From: an uncultured Oscillospiraceae bacterium
GTDB lineage: Bacteria; Bacillota; Clostridia; Oscillospirales; Oscillospiraceae
Length of the DNA stretch: 15,667 bases
Assembly: GCA_900763965.1 (NCBI GenBank)
Contig: CAAFMG010000013.1
Span: 1-15,667 of the forward strand
Reading direction: 5' to 3'
Positions 5,966-13,077 of the stretch are shown here, one piece after another. How positions within the stretch are numbered: the first letter of the stretch is position 1; each line of letters begins with the position of its first letter. The notes beneath the pieces were generated by a model, which saw only the letters and a list, made by a program, of their open reading frames with translations, searched no databases and had not been told where the DNA came from. The position numbers and the translations under genes are program-made.

Positions 5966-7101
5966 TCCCACTGAATCAAAATCTGGCATCCTTGGAGCGC
6001 AGTGCCATCCGGGCCTACACCGATCTGGCGCGGCAGACCCCCGGCTGTGCCATGCTGACCATCGGGGAGCCGGATCTGGAGACCCCTGCGCCCATCCGGC
6101 AGGCCGCCATGGCGGCGCTGGAGGACAACCAGACCCACTATGCCCCCAATCAGGGTACCCCGGCCCTGCGCCGGGCCATTGCGGAATTTGAGACCCGGCG
6201 GGGCAATCCCACCACCGAGGATCAAGTCCTTGTGACCATCGGGGCAAGCCATGCCCTGTTCACCGCCCTGCTGGGGATCCTGAATCCCGGCGAGGAGGTG
6301 GTCATCCCCACTCCGGGCTTTGGACTATACCAGTCCATCGCCGCCATTGCCGGGGCCAAGCCTGTCTTTCTGGATGTGACCAAAACCGGCTTTCAGATCA
6401 CAAAAGAGGCGCTGGATGGGGTGATTACCCCGAAAACCAAGGCAATTGTCATCAATTCCCCCTGCAACCCCACCGGGGTGATCCTGAACCGGGAGAGTCT
6501 GGCGGCGGTCAAGGCGGCGATTTTGGGAAAGCCCATTTTCCTGATCTGCGACAATGTCTACCATGATCTGCACTACAGCCCCTGCCCGGATCTCAGCTGC
6601 GATCCGGAGCTAAAGGATCAGCTGCTGCTGTGCCAGAGCTTTTCCAAGCCCTGGGCCATGACCGGCTGGCGCATCGGCTATCTGACCTGCCCCCAATATG
6701 TGATGGAGCGGCTGCTGCTGCTCAGCGCCGCCAACATTGCGGCGGTGCCCACCTTTGTCCAAAGTGCCGCCGTCACCGCCCTAAAGACCCCGGTGGAACC
6801 TATGCGGGAAATCTACCGCCGCCGCCGGGACTATGTGACAGACCGGCTGACCCGGATGGGGCTGGAATTTCCCCAGCCGGAGGGGGCCTTCTATGTCTTT
6901 GCGGATATCCGCCGGTTCGGCATGGACTCCGCTACCTTCTGCACCCGGATGATCCGGGAGGGAAAGCTGGCCGCCGTCCCCGGCAGCTGCTTCGGCACGG
7001 AGGGCTATATCCGCCTGTCCTACTGCTGCAGCGATGCCCAGCTGGAAATCGGCATGGATCGGCTGGAAAAATTTATCACCCATCTTGCTTCGGAAAAATA
7101 A
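5962..7101 (+). CDS. patA: PLP-dependent aminotransferase, probable N-acetyl-LL-DAP aminotransferase (PatA-like)
   Basis: A 379-aa class I/II (fold type I) aminotransferase. Visible sites are IGEPD (34-38), the cofactor-contacting NSPCNPTG (165-172), DNVY (197-200), the Schiff-base lysine K229 in SFSKPWAMTGWRIGY and the substrate carboxylate arginine R351 in YIRLSYC. In its likely role it moves an amino group from glutamate to N-acetyl-2-amino-6-oxopimelate, the middle step between DapH and the deacetylase. The start ATG overlaps the upstream stop as ATGA, so translation is probably coupled; no separate strong ribosome binding site is seen. Sequence alone would also fit an aspartate or aromatic aminotransferase; gene order is what favours the DAP role. 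Confidence 0.83.
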   Translation: MIPLNQNLASLERSAIRAYTDLARQTPGCAMLTIGEPDLETPAPIRQAAMAALEDNQTHYAPNQGTPALRRAIAEFETRRGNPTTEDQVLVTIGASHALFTALLGILNPGEEVVIPTPGFGLYQSIAAIAGAKPVFLDVTKTGFQITKEALDGVITPKTKAIVINSPCNPTGVILNRESLAAVKAAILGKPIFLICDNVYHDLHYSPCPDLSCDPELKDQLLLCQSFSKPWAMTGWRIGYLTCPQYVMERLLLLSAANIAAVPTFVQSAAVTALKTPVEPMREIYRRRRDYVTDRLTRMGLEFPQPEGAFYVFADIRRFGMDSATFCTRMIREGKLAAVPGSCFGTEGYIRLSYCCSDAQLEIGMDRLEKFITHLASEK

Positions 7102-7131
7102 CCGGGCAACCCCTTTTCTTATGGAGGTTCT

Positions 7132-7677
7132 ATGAAAACCCTGCTGCACATCTGCTGTGCCCCCTGTGCCAATCAGCCCATTGAGATCCTGCGCACCGAC
7201 GGCATGGAGGTCACCGGCTTTTGGTATAACCCCAACATCCACCCGGTGACGGAATACCGGGCCCGGAGAAACTGCCTGGAGGAATACGCCAAGACCATTG
7301 ACCTGCCCATTTTGATGAAAAACGACTACGCCCTGCGGCCCTTTGTCCGGGCGGTGGCGGAGGACATCGGCCATCGGTGCGTCAAATGCTACGAAATGCG
7401 CCTGATGGAAACCGCCCGTCAGGCGGCGGAGGGAGGCTTTGACTGCTTCACCTCCAGCCTGTTCATCAGCCCCTATCAGCAGCACGAGCTGATGCGGGAG
7501 GTGGCGGAGCGGGCCGCCGCGGAATACGGCGTGACCTTCCTGTACCGGGACTTCCGCCCCTACTTCCGGGCCGGACAGGACTTTGCCCGGGAGCATGGCT
7601 TTTATATGCAGAAATACTGCGGCTGCGTCTTCTCTGAGGAAGAACGCTATATCAAACCGAAAAAATTGATTCCCTAA
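7132..7677 (+). CDS. queH: Epoxyqueuosine reductase QueH
   Basis: A 181-aa enzyme of the QueH (formerly DUF208) family. It reduces epoxyqueuosine to queuosine at the wobble base of tRNAs with GUN anticodons. Diagnostic features are the N-terminal LLHICCAPC (C8, C9, C12), the HP-type segment GFWYNPNIHP, RCVKCYEMRL (C83, C86) and the C-terminal YMQKYCGCVFSEEERY (C163, C165). The CC and CxxC pairs are the expected Fe-S ligands. It starts 30 nt after patA behind TGGAGG and ends 12 nt before the methyltransferase, so it is probably transcribed from the dap promoter. No other queuosine gene is in the window, so the pathway must be completed elsewhere or by salvage. Confidence 0.93.
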   Translation: MKTLLHICCAPCANQPIEILRTDGMEVTGFWYNPNIHPVTEYRARRNCLEEYAKTIDLPILMKNDYALRPFVRAVAEDIGHRCVKCYEMRLMETARQAAEGGFDCFTSSLFISPYQQHELMREVAERAAAEYGVTFLYRDFRPYFRAGQDFAREHGFYMQKYCGCVFSEEERYIKPKKLIP

Positions 7678-7689
7678 ATTGGAGGAACT

Positions 7690-8820
7690 ATGGATCATTT
7701 AGAATTTTGCGTCCCCTGTCTGTTCGGCCTGGAAGGTCTGGCCGGTGAGGAACTGCGTCGGCTGAACCTGGAGAATGTCCGGGTGGAAAACGGCCGGGTG
7801 CTGTTTTCCGGCGATGAGACCGCCATGGCCAAGGCCAACATCTGCCTGCGCACCGGTGAGCGGGTGCTGCTGATGCTGGCAGATTTCCAGGCAACCACCT
7901 TTGAGCAGCTGTTTCAGGGTGTGTACCATGCGGGTCTGGAGGATTTTATCCCCAAAGACGGCGCTTTCCCTGTTAAGGGTCACTGCCTGAACAGCCAGCT
8001 CATGTCCGTGCCGGACTGTCAGGCCATTATCAAAAAGGCTGCCAGCAAGCGCCTGGGTGAAAAATACGGCGTGTCCTGGCTGCCGGAGACCGGAGTGAAG
8101 TATCAGCTTCAGTTCTCCATTATGAACGACCGGGTTCAGCTGTTTTTGGATACCACCGGCCCCGGCCTGCACAAGCGGGGCTACCGGGCTGTGGGCAACG
8201 ATGCCCCTCTGCGGGAGACCTTGGCTGCGGCTATGGTCACCCTGACCCACTACCGGGGCAGAGATTTCCTGTGGGATCCCTTCTGCGGCTCCGGCACCAT
8301 TCCCATTGAGGCTGCCCTCATTGCCAAAAACCGGGCCCCGGGCATGAACCGCCGATTCGCCGGTGAAGCCTATGCCTGGTGTGCTGCCAGTGTTTGGGGC
8401 CAGGTGCGGGAGGAAGCAAAGGATCGGGAGTTCCACGGCGACTACCGGATCCTGGGCTCCGACAGCGACCCCAAGTGCATTTCCCTGTCCATGGCCAATG
8501 CCCGGAAGGCCGGCGTTGCCGACTGCATCACCTTTAAGGACGGGGATGCCACCAAAATGCCCCTGCCTGCCGACAGCGGCATTCTCATCTGCAACCCGCC
8601 CTACGGTCAGCGGATGATGGAGCAGCGCAGCGCCCAGCAGCTCTATGCCGCCCTGGGCCGTCACCTGAAATTTGCCGACGGCTGGCAGAAGTACATCATC
8701 ACCTCCGAACCGGAGTTCGAGCATTACTTCGGCCGCCGGGCCAACAAGAAGCGCAAGCTCTACAACGGCATGATCAAGTGTGATTACTATATGTACACCG
8801 ATAAGGGAAGAAAGAAATAA
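7690..8820 (+). CDS. Class I RNA guanine-N2 methyltransferase, RlmL/YpsC type
   Basis: A 376-aa SAM-dependent methyltransferase. The N-terminus (CVPCLFGLEGLAGEELRRLN) and following ~155 residues match the ferredoxin-like/THUMP part of the RlmL/YpsC family. HKRGYR (161-166) leads into the Rossmann domain with DPFCGSGT (196-203, SAM loop), a conserved SDSDPKC (257-263) and the catalytic NPPYG (302-306) typical of N-methylating enzymes. The likely substrate is a guanine in 23S rRNA, by analogy with the N-terminal half of E. coli RlmL; the exact nucleotide is not shown by sequence. Length fits YpsC (about 385 aa). TTGGAGG precedes the start by 5 nt. It is the last gene of the dapL-patA-queH cluster. 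A MITE begins 2 nt after its stop. Confidence 0.88.
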   Translation: MDHLEFCVPCLFGLEGLAGEELRRLNLENVRVENGRVLFSGDETAMAKANICLRTGERVLLMLADFQATTFEQLFQGVYHAGLEDFIPKDGAFPVKGHCLNSQLMSVPDCQAIIKKAASKRLGEKYGVSWLPETGVKYQLQFSIMNDRVQLFLDTTGPGLHKRGYRAVGNDAPLRETLAAAMVTLTHYRGRDFLWDPFCGSGTIPIEAALIAKNRAPGMNRRFAGEAYAWCAASVWGQVREEAKDREFHGDYRILGSDSDPKCISLSMANARKAGVADCITFKDGDATKMPLPADSGILICNPPYGQRMMEQRSAQQLYAALGRHLKFADGWQKYIITSEPEFEHYFGRRANKKRKLYNGMIKCDYYMYTDKGRKK

Positions 8821-8821
8821 G

Positions 8822-8982
8822 GGAAGCTCTGATTAAATCGACAAGAGCTGACAGCGAGAGATTTTGTTTCCAGGCAAGGTACTAAAAGTGAGGGAATACT
8901 TTGTGTATTTCCCACTTTTAGTATCGCAGCATGGAGGCAAAAGATCCGCTGTCCAGCCGCAGACGATTTATTCAGAGTTTCC
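8822..8982. mobile_element. 161-bp hairpin MITE with 19-bp terminal inverted repeats
   Basis: GGAAGCTCTGATTAAATCG (8822-8840) and CGATTTATTCAGAGTTTCC (8964-8982) are inverted repeats with 17 of 19 matches. Inside, 8848-8872 pairs with 8932-8956, and 8878-8899 pairs with 8905-8925 around a 5-nt loop. Almost the whole element therefore folds into one long stem. TAAG flanks both ends (8818-8821 and 8983-8986), a plausible 4-bp target duplication; the left copy includes the stop codon of the methyltransferase gene. There is no transposase inside. The stem may also act as a transcript end or a processing site for the upstream operon. A second copy seems to start at 15650. Confidence 0.8.
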
Positions 8983-9024
8983 TAAGAAGCCAATAGGCGC
9001 TCAAAAGCATTTGACGGAGGTTTT

Positions 9025-9957
9025 ATGAAGCATCTGTTTATCATCAACCCTGCGGCGGGCAGCCGGGACCGCACCCGGGAATATGCCCCCATGATCCGCA
9101 AAGCCTGTAATACCCGGGGGTTGGATTTCCGCATTGAGATTTCCAGATACCCCGGACACTGCCGGGAGCTGGCCCGCCAGGCCGCCGAAACCGGCGAAGA
9201 ATATCGGATCTACGCCTGCGGCGGAGACGGCACCCTCAACGAGGTGGCCTCCGGCGCTGCCGGATTCCCCAATGCGGCGGTGACGGTGTTCTCCTTTGGC
9301 AGCGGCAATGATTTTGTGCGGATGTTCAGCGACCCCAAGGCCTTTTTTGACCTGGAACGGCTGCTGGACGCAGAGGAAACCACCTTTGATATGATCCGCT
9401 GCAACGACTCCCTGGCAGTGAATATCTGCTCTGTGGGTCTGGATGCCCGGATCGGCACCAGTGTTTCCAACTACAAGCGGCTTCCTTATTTGCAGGGCTT
9501 CCGGGCCTACGCCGCCTCCACGGTGGTCAATGTGGTCAAGGGGATCTCTGAGCATTATGTGGTGGAGATCGACGGCCAGACGCTGGACGACCGGTTCACC
9601 TTTGTGTGCGTGTGCAACGGCCGGTTCTACGGCGGCGGCTTCAACCCTGTTCCCGAGGCTGACCCCTCCGACGGCAAGCTGGATGTGATGCTGGTGCGCC
9701 ATGTTTCCCGGCTGCAAGTTCCCTTTATCGTTGGCAAGTACAAAAGCGGCCGCCATGAGGAGATCGCCGCCGCCCAGTACCTGCGGACAGATCGGGTAAA
9801 GATCCGCTGCGACGGCCCCACTGCCGTGAATCTGGACGGCGAGCTGCTCACCGCCCAGGAGGTGGATATTTCCATCGCCCAGGAGAAGCTCCGCTTCTTC
9901 TACCCCAGAGGACTGACCTGGCAGACGCAGACCCCGGCCCCGGCGGAGGCGCTGTAA
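9025..9957 (+). CDS. Diacylglycerol/lipid kinase, YegS/BmrU/DgkB family
   Basis: A 310-aa cytoplasmic lipid kinase that would phosphorylate diacylglycerol or a related lipid with ATP. Motifs are the phosphate-binding NPAAGS (8-13), GGDGTLNEV (66-74) and FGSGNDF (91-97). Later come a conserved FVCVCNGRFYGGGFNPVPEA and a SDGKLDVMLV segment, both expected for the catalytic domain fold. Length is normal for the family (290-310 aa). GGAGG lies 4 nt before the start. No promoter is obvious in the 42 bp between the MITE and the gene, so transcription may read through from the upstream operon or start within the MITE. Its stop overlaps the start of a lipoprotein gene by one base. DgkB, which recycles diacylglycerol from lipoteichoic acid synthesis, is the closest functional guess. 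Confidence 0.92.
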   Translation: MKHLFIINPAAGSRDRTREYAPMIRKACNTRGLDFRIEISRYPGHCRELARQAAETGEEYRIYACGGDGTLNEVASGAAGFPNAAVTVFSFGSGNDFVRMFSDPKAFFDLERLLDAEETTFDMIRCNDSLAVNICSVGLDARIGTSVSNYKRLPYLQGFRAYAASTVVNVVKGISEHYVVEIDGQTLDDRFTFVCVCNGRFYGGGFNPVPEADPSDGKLDVMLVRHVSRLQVPFIVGKYKSGRHEEIAAAQYLRTDRVKIRCDGPTAVNLDGELLTAQEVDISIAQEKLRFFYPRGLTWQTQTPAPAEAL

Positions 9958-10661
9958 TGCGGTGCCGGATGTGCCTGGCGGTGCTGGCTCTGGCGCTGTC
10001 CCTGACCGCCTGTAAGGCACAAACCCCCGCCCCGGAAACGGCGGTTCCGGAAACCACGGCTGCTGCCCAGACTGCTGTCACCACCGAAACCACCGCCCCG
10101 GAGATCCCCGATGCCTATCAGCAGCTCCTCACCGCCTATGCCGAGGCCCTGGCCCAGCATCTGGATATGGACGGCTATTTTGAACGGGAACTGAACTATC
10201 TGGTGGGCGTGGTGAATGACAGCGATCAGATCGGCTATTGCCTGACGGATCTGGACGGTGACGGCAGGGACGAGCTGCTTATCGGCGCGGTGGGGGATCC
10301 GGATATCTACGCCATGTACACCCTGTCCGACGGCACTGCCCGGATGGTCATAGATGCCGGAGAGCGGAATAACTTCCGCATGGACACCCAGGGCCTGATC
10401 TTCAACCGGGCCGCCTGCTCCGCCGCCCAGTCCGGGGTGTTCCTGTTCACCTTCACCGGCGGTCAGCTGGTGATGCAGGAAAGCCTGGTGGCGGACTACG
10501 GTGTGGACATGGAAAACCCCTGGTTCCGGGTCTCCGACCAGAACTTTGACCCTGCTACCTACACCCCTGTGTCCAACCAGGAGGCCGAGGAGATTCTTTC
10601 CCGGCTGGAGGACAATGTCAGAGCCTTTGACTACATTCCTTTTTCCCAATTCCAGGGGTAG
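9957..10661 (+). CDS. Putative lipoprotein with an EF-hand-like acidic loop, function unknown
   Basis: A 234-aa protein I do not recognise. Residues 1-19 form a lipoprotein signal peptide with lipobox LTAC, so C19 should be lipidated and the protein anchored outside the membrane. Residues 21-52 are a low-complexity Thr/Ala/Pro/Glu linker. A folded domain follows, with a DLDGDGRDELLIG motif (98-110). This is the calcium-loop pattern seen in EF-hand, dockerin and FG-GAP-like repeats, here a single copy. Similar clostridial lipoproteins share a DxDGDGxxEL motif without a known role. The start codon overlaps the lipid kinase stop (TAATG), so the two are coupled. A terminator follows at 10698. The coupling suggests an envelope-related role, but this is weak inference. 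Confidence 0.85.
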   Translation: MRCRMCLAVLALALSLTACKAQTPAPETAVPETTAAAQTAVTTETTAPEIPDAYQQLLTAYAEALAQHLDMDGYFERELNYLVGVVNDSDQIGYCLTDLDGDGRDELLIGAVGDPDIYAMYTLSDGTARMVIDAGERNNFRMDTQGLIFNRAACSAAQSGVFLFTFTGGQLVMQESLVADYGVDMENPWFRVSDQNFDPATYTPVSNQEAEEILSRLEDNVRAFDYIPFSQFQG

Positions 10662-10697
10662 GGAAGCGGCAGACAGCTGACAAAAAATACGCCAAAC

Positions 10698-10732
10698 AAA
10701 AGCCGCCTTTCCGAAGGGAAGGGCGGCTTTTT
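10698..10732. terminator. Bidirectional intrinsic terminator between converging genes
   Basis: Positions 10698-10712 pair with 10717-10731 around a GAAG loop: a 15-bp stem (AAAAGCCGCCTTTCC side) with one T-G mismatch. T-rich 3' sides occur in both directions (CTTTTT on plus, CTTTTGTTT on minus). It sits 36 nt after the lipoprotein stop and 4 nt after the noc-like stop, so it can serve both converging transcripts. Confidence 0.9.
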
Positions 10733-10735
10733 GGG

Positions 10736-11518
10736 CTATTTGGGGATGGTGATGGTCAGCACAATCTGGGTGTCGGTTTCCCGGCGTTCGGAGACGGCGG
10801 GGATGCCGGATTGCTGGATTTTTTGCAGGGATTGGGTCAGGTTGTTGAGAAAGGCACCTACGTTGGGGGCGGCGGGCTTGTCCCGGGGCGTTTCCAGAAG
10901 GGAGGCGATGTAGCGTTCGGTGCAGGCCACGCTCATGCCCTGGCGGAGGATCTCCCGGATGGCCGCCAGTTTTTTCTCATCCCCCTCCAGCCGCAGCAGG
11001 GCCCGGGCGTGGCGTTCCGTCAGTCCGCCCTCCCGCAGGGCGTTCAGGACCGCATCACTGTGGCGCAGAAGGCGCAGCTTGTTGGCAATGGCACTTTGGC
11101 TTTTGCCCAGCATCCGGGCGGCCTGCTCCTGACTCATGGCGAATTTCTGCATCAGCGATGCAATGCCCATGGCTTCCTCGATGAAATCCAGATCCTGCCG
11201 CTGCAAATTTTCGATCATGGCAGCCATGCCGCACTCCTGATCGTCCATCTGCATGATGATACAGGGGATGTCCGTCAGACCGGCCATCTGGGCGGCCCGG
11301 AGACGGCGTTCCCCGGCGATGAGCTCATAGCCCAGGCCGCTGCGGCGGACGGACAGGGGCTGCAAAATACCGTGGCTGGCAATGGATCGGGACAGTTCCT
11401 CCAGCGCCTCCGGGCGGAACACCTTCCGGGGCTGGGACGGATTGGGGCGGATGGAGCGGGCCGGCAGAAATACGACACGGCCGGTTTCCATATAGGTTTT
11501 CAGCTTCTGGCATTGCAT
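10736..11518 (-). CDS. ParB/Spo0J/Noc family DNA-binding protein, Noc-like
   Basis: A 260-aa ParB-family protein. Visible parts are the ParB N-terminal domain with IRPNPSQPRKVF (23-34), the CTP-binding signature GERRLRAA (69-76) and ENLQRQDL (103-110). A helix-turn-helix follows around 127-150 (MSQEQAARMLGKSQSAIANKLRLL). The AIANKLRLL and LTERHARALLRL wording resembles Bacillus Noc, the nucleoid occlusion factor, more than Spo0J (usually SNSLRLL and AGHARAL). Noc blocks division over the chromosome by spreading from its sites and tethering DNA to the membrane. GGGAGG precedes the start by 7 nt. There is no adjacent ParA or rsmG, so it is a stand-alone gene here. ParB itself cannot be excluded. 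Residues 211-260 are poorly conserved. Confidence 0.85.
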   Translation of the reverse strand: MQCQKLKTYMETGRVVFLPARSIRPNPSQPRKVFRPEALEELSRSIASHGILQPLSVRRSGLGYELIAGERRLRAAQMAGLTDIPCIIMQMDDQECGMAAMIENLQRQDLDFIEEAMGIASLMQKFAMSQEQAARMLGKSQSAIANKLRLLRHSDAVLNALREGGLTERHARALLRLEGDEKKLAAIREILRQGMSVACTERYIASLLETPRDKPAAPNVGAFLNNLTQSLQKIQQSGIPAVSERRETDTQIVLTITIPK

Positions 11519-11872
11519 TGCCCTTCCTCCCTTGTGATTGGTGCTACCATTGTAAGTCCCTGCTATGTGGGAATCCCCACGAAACAGGCATGGCGGAAAT
11601 GGGTTTTTCGGAACGGAAAAGGAAAGAGGTACCCTTTTCTACTGTTTTTTTTGATGGCAAAAACCGTGCCGTTTCGTGGAAAAATCCTAGTTTTTTACCA
11701 TTTCCTACATGCACCTTATGCAGAATGTACAAAACCTGGGCTGTATTTTATCAAAATTGTCCCTATCGGAAAGCTTCAAAATGTGGTATGTTATTGGTGT
11801 GTTATTATACACTTTTTGGCAAATCGTTTCCTGGCGTGCGCATCCCCCAATTTATCATAAGGAGCTGTGACC
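11519..11872. other. AT-rich intergenic region between noc-like gene and glgC
   Basis: 354 bp without a convincing gene; a short plus-strand frame across it has no ribosome binding site or family features. It must hold two divergent promoters. For the noc-like gene, TACAAT (minus, 11549-11554) is a possible -10 box without a good -35. Small symmetric features are GTGGG-AATC-CCCAC (11567-11580) and the separated inverted pair CCACGAAAC (11577-11585) / GTTTCGTGG (11671-11679). Base composition drops sharply compared with the genes on either side, which is normal for regulatory DNA in a GC-rich Firmicute. Confidence 0.55.
11800..11808 (+). promoter_or_regulatory. Possible extended -10 promoter for the glg operon
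   Basis: TGT followed by TATTAT (11803-11808) fits an extended -10 element, 65 nt upstream of glgC. The corresponding -35 region is poor. The call rests on the -10 pattern and on its being the best candidate in an AT-rich stretch. Confidence 0.35.
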
Positions 11873-13063
11873 ATGTATTTTCAGAAAAAACGTGTAATCG
11901 CCATGCTGCTGGCCGGCGGTCAGGGCAGTCGGCTTAAGGTTCTGACTCAGAAAACCGCCAAGCCCGCCGTTCCCTTCGGCGGCAAGTACCGCATCATCGA
12001 CTTCCCCCTGTCCAACTGCGTCAACTCCGGCATTGATACCGTGGGTATTCTGACCCAGTATCAGCCTCTGGAGCTGAACGAGTACATCGGCAACGGCCAG
12101 CCCTGGGGCTTCAACAAGACCCACTCCTGCGCCCAGATCCTGCCCCCCTATGAGCGGGCAGACAAGAAGTCCGGCTGGTATGCCGGCACCGCCAACGCCA
12201 TTTATCAGAACATTGATTTCGTGGATCGCTTTGACCCGGACTATGTTGTGATCCTCTCCGGCGACCACATTTATAAAATGGACTACAACGCCATGGTGCA
12301 GTACCACGAGGCCAACAATGCCTCCTGTACCATCGCCGTGCGCAATGTCCCCCTGGCAGAGGCATCCCGCTTCGGCATCCTCAACACCAACCCTGACAAC
12401 TCCATCTACGAATTTGAGGAAAAGCCCGCCAAGCCCAAGTCCACCAATGCCTCCATGGGCATCTACTGCTTCAACTGGAGCGTCCTGCGGGAAGCGCTGA
12501 TCGCCGATGAGGAGGATCCCAATTCCTCCAAGGACTTCGGCAAGAACATCATCCCCAAGCTGCTGGCCAGCGGCCACAAGATGATGGCCTACCCCTTCAA
12601 CGGCTACTGGAAGGACGTGGGAACCATCGCCTCCCTGTGGGAAGCCAACATGGAACTGCTGGGCAAGGAGCCTGCCTTCCAGCTGCGGGGCGGCAAGCGG
12701 GAGACCATCTACGCCCGCAACTCCGCGCAGCCCTCCTCCTACATCGACGAGGATGCCAAGATCGTCAACTCTCTGGTGGCTGAGGGCAGCCAGGTTTACG
12801 GCAGGGTCACCCATTCCGTCATCTCCGTGGGCTGCTACATCGGCGAGGATGCCGTGGTAGAGGACTCCGTGGTGATGCCCGGTGTGGTCATCGAGGCCGG
12901 TGCCATTGTCCGCCATGCCATCCTGGGCGAGCAGTCCAAGGTTTGCAAGAACGCCGTGGTGGGCGGTGCCTTCGCAGAGGGCGAAAAAATGCAGATCAGC
13001 GTCACCTCCAAGGGCGCTGTGGTCGAAGCCAACGCCGTGCTCAAGCCCGGTGATATGCTGTAA
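11873..13063 (+). CDS. glgC: Glucose-1-phosphate adenylyltransferase, catalytic subunit GlgC
   Basis: A 396-aa enzyme making ADP-glucose from glucose-1-phosphate and ATP, the rate-controlling step of glycogen synthesis. The nucleotidyltransferase domain shows GGQGSRL (15-21), KPAVPFGGKYRIIDFPLSNC (30-49), the metal-binding SGDHIYKMDY (129-138) and FEEKP (181-185), whose lysine contacts glucose-1-phosphate. The C-terminal third is a left-handed beta-helix of hexapeptides (IGEDAVVEDSVVMPGVVIEA). ATG at 11873 is chosen because AAGGAG lies 8 nt upstream; an in-frame GTG two codons earlier is too close to that site. The active-site set looks complete, unlike the next gene. glgD follows 14 nt downstream, so the two products probably form a mixed tetramer, as in Bacillus. 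Confidence 0.95.
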   Translation: MYFQKKRVIAMLLAGGQGSRLKVLTQKTAKPAVPFGGKYRIIDFPLSNCVNSGIDTVGILTQYQPLELNEYIGNGQPWGFNKTHSCAQILPPYERADKKSGWYAGTANAIYQNIDFVDRFDPDYVVILSGDHIYKMDYNAMVQYHEANNASCTIAVRNVPLAEASRFGILNTNPDNSIYEFEEKPAKPKSTNASMGIYCFNWSVLREALIADEEDPNSSKDFGKNIIPKLLASGHKMMAYPFNGYWKDVGTIASLWEANMELLGKEPAFQLRGGKRETIYARNSAQPSSYIDEDAKIVNSLVAEGSQVYGRVTHSVISVGCYIGEDAVVEDSVVMPGVVIEAGAIVRHAILGEQSKVCKNAVVGGAFAEGEKMQISVTSKGAVVEANAVLKPGDML

Positions 13064-13077
13064 GGGAGGGCTATGCA

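Noticed and set aside
4787..6247. Long minus-strand open frame (about 486 codons) opposite the deacetylase and aminotransferase genes
   Set aside because: It is antisense to two genes with clear catalytic motifs, has no family features, and is rich in His, Gly, Gln and Ala as expected from mirrored GC-rich codons.
11671..11682. True parS site
   Set aside because: The sequence departs from the known 16-bp parS palindrome at several positions; it is kept only as a low-level finding.
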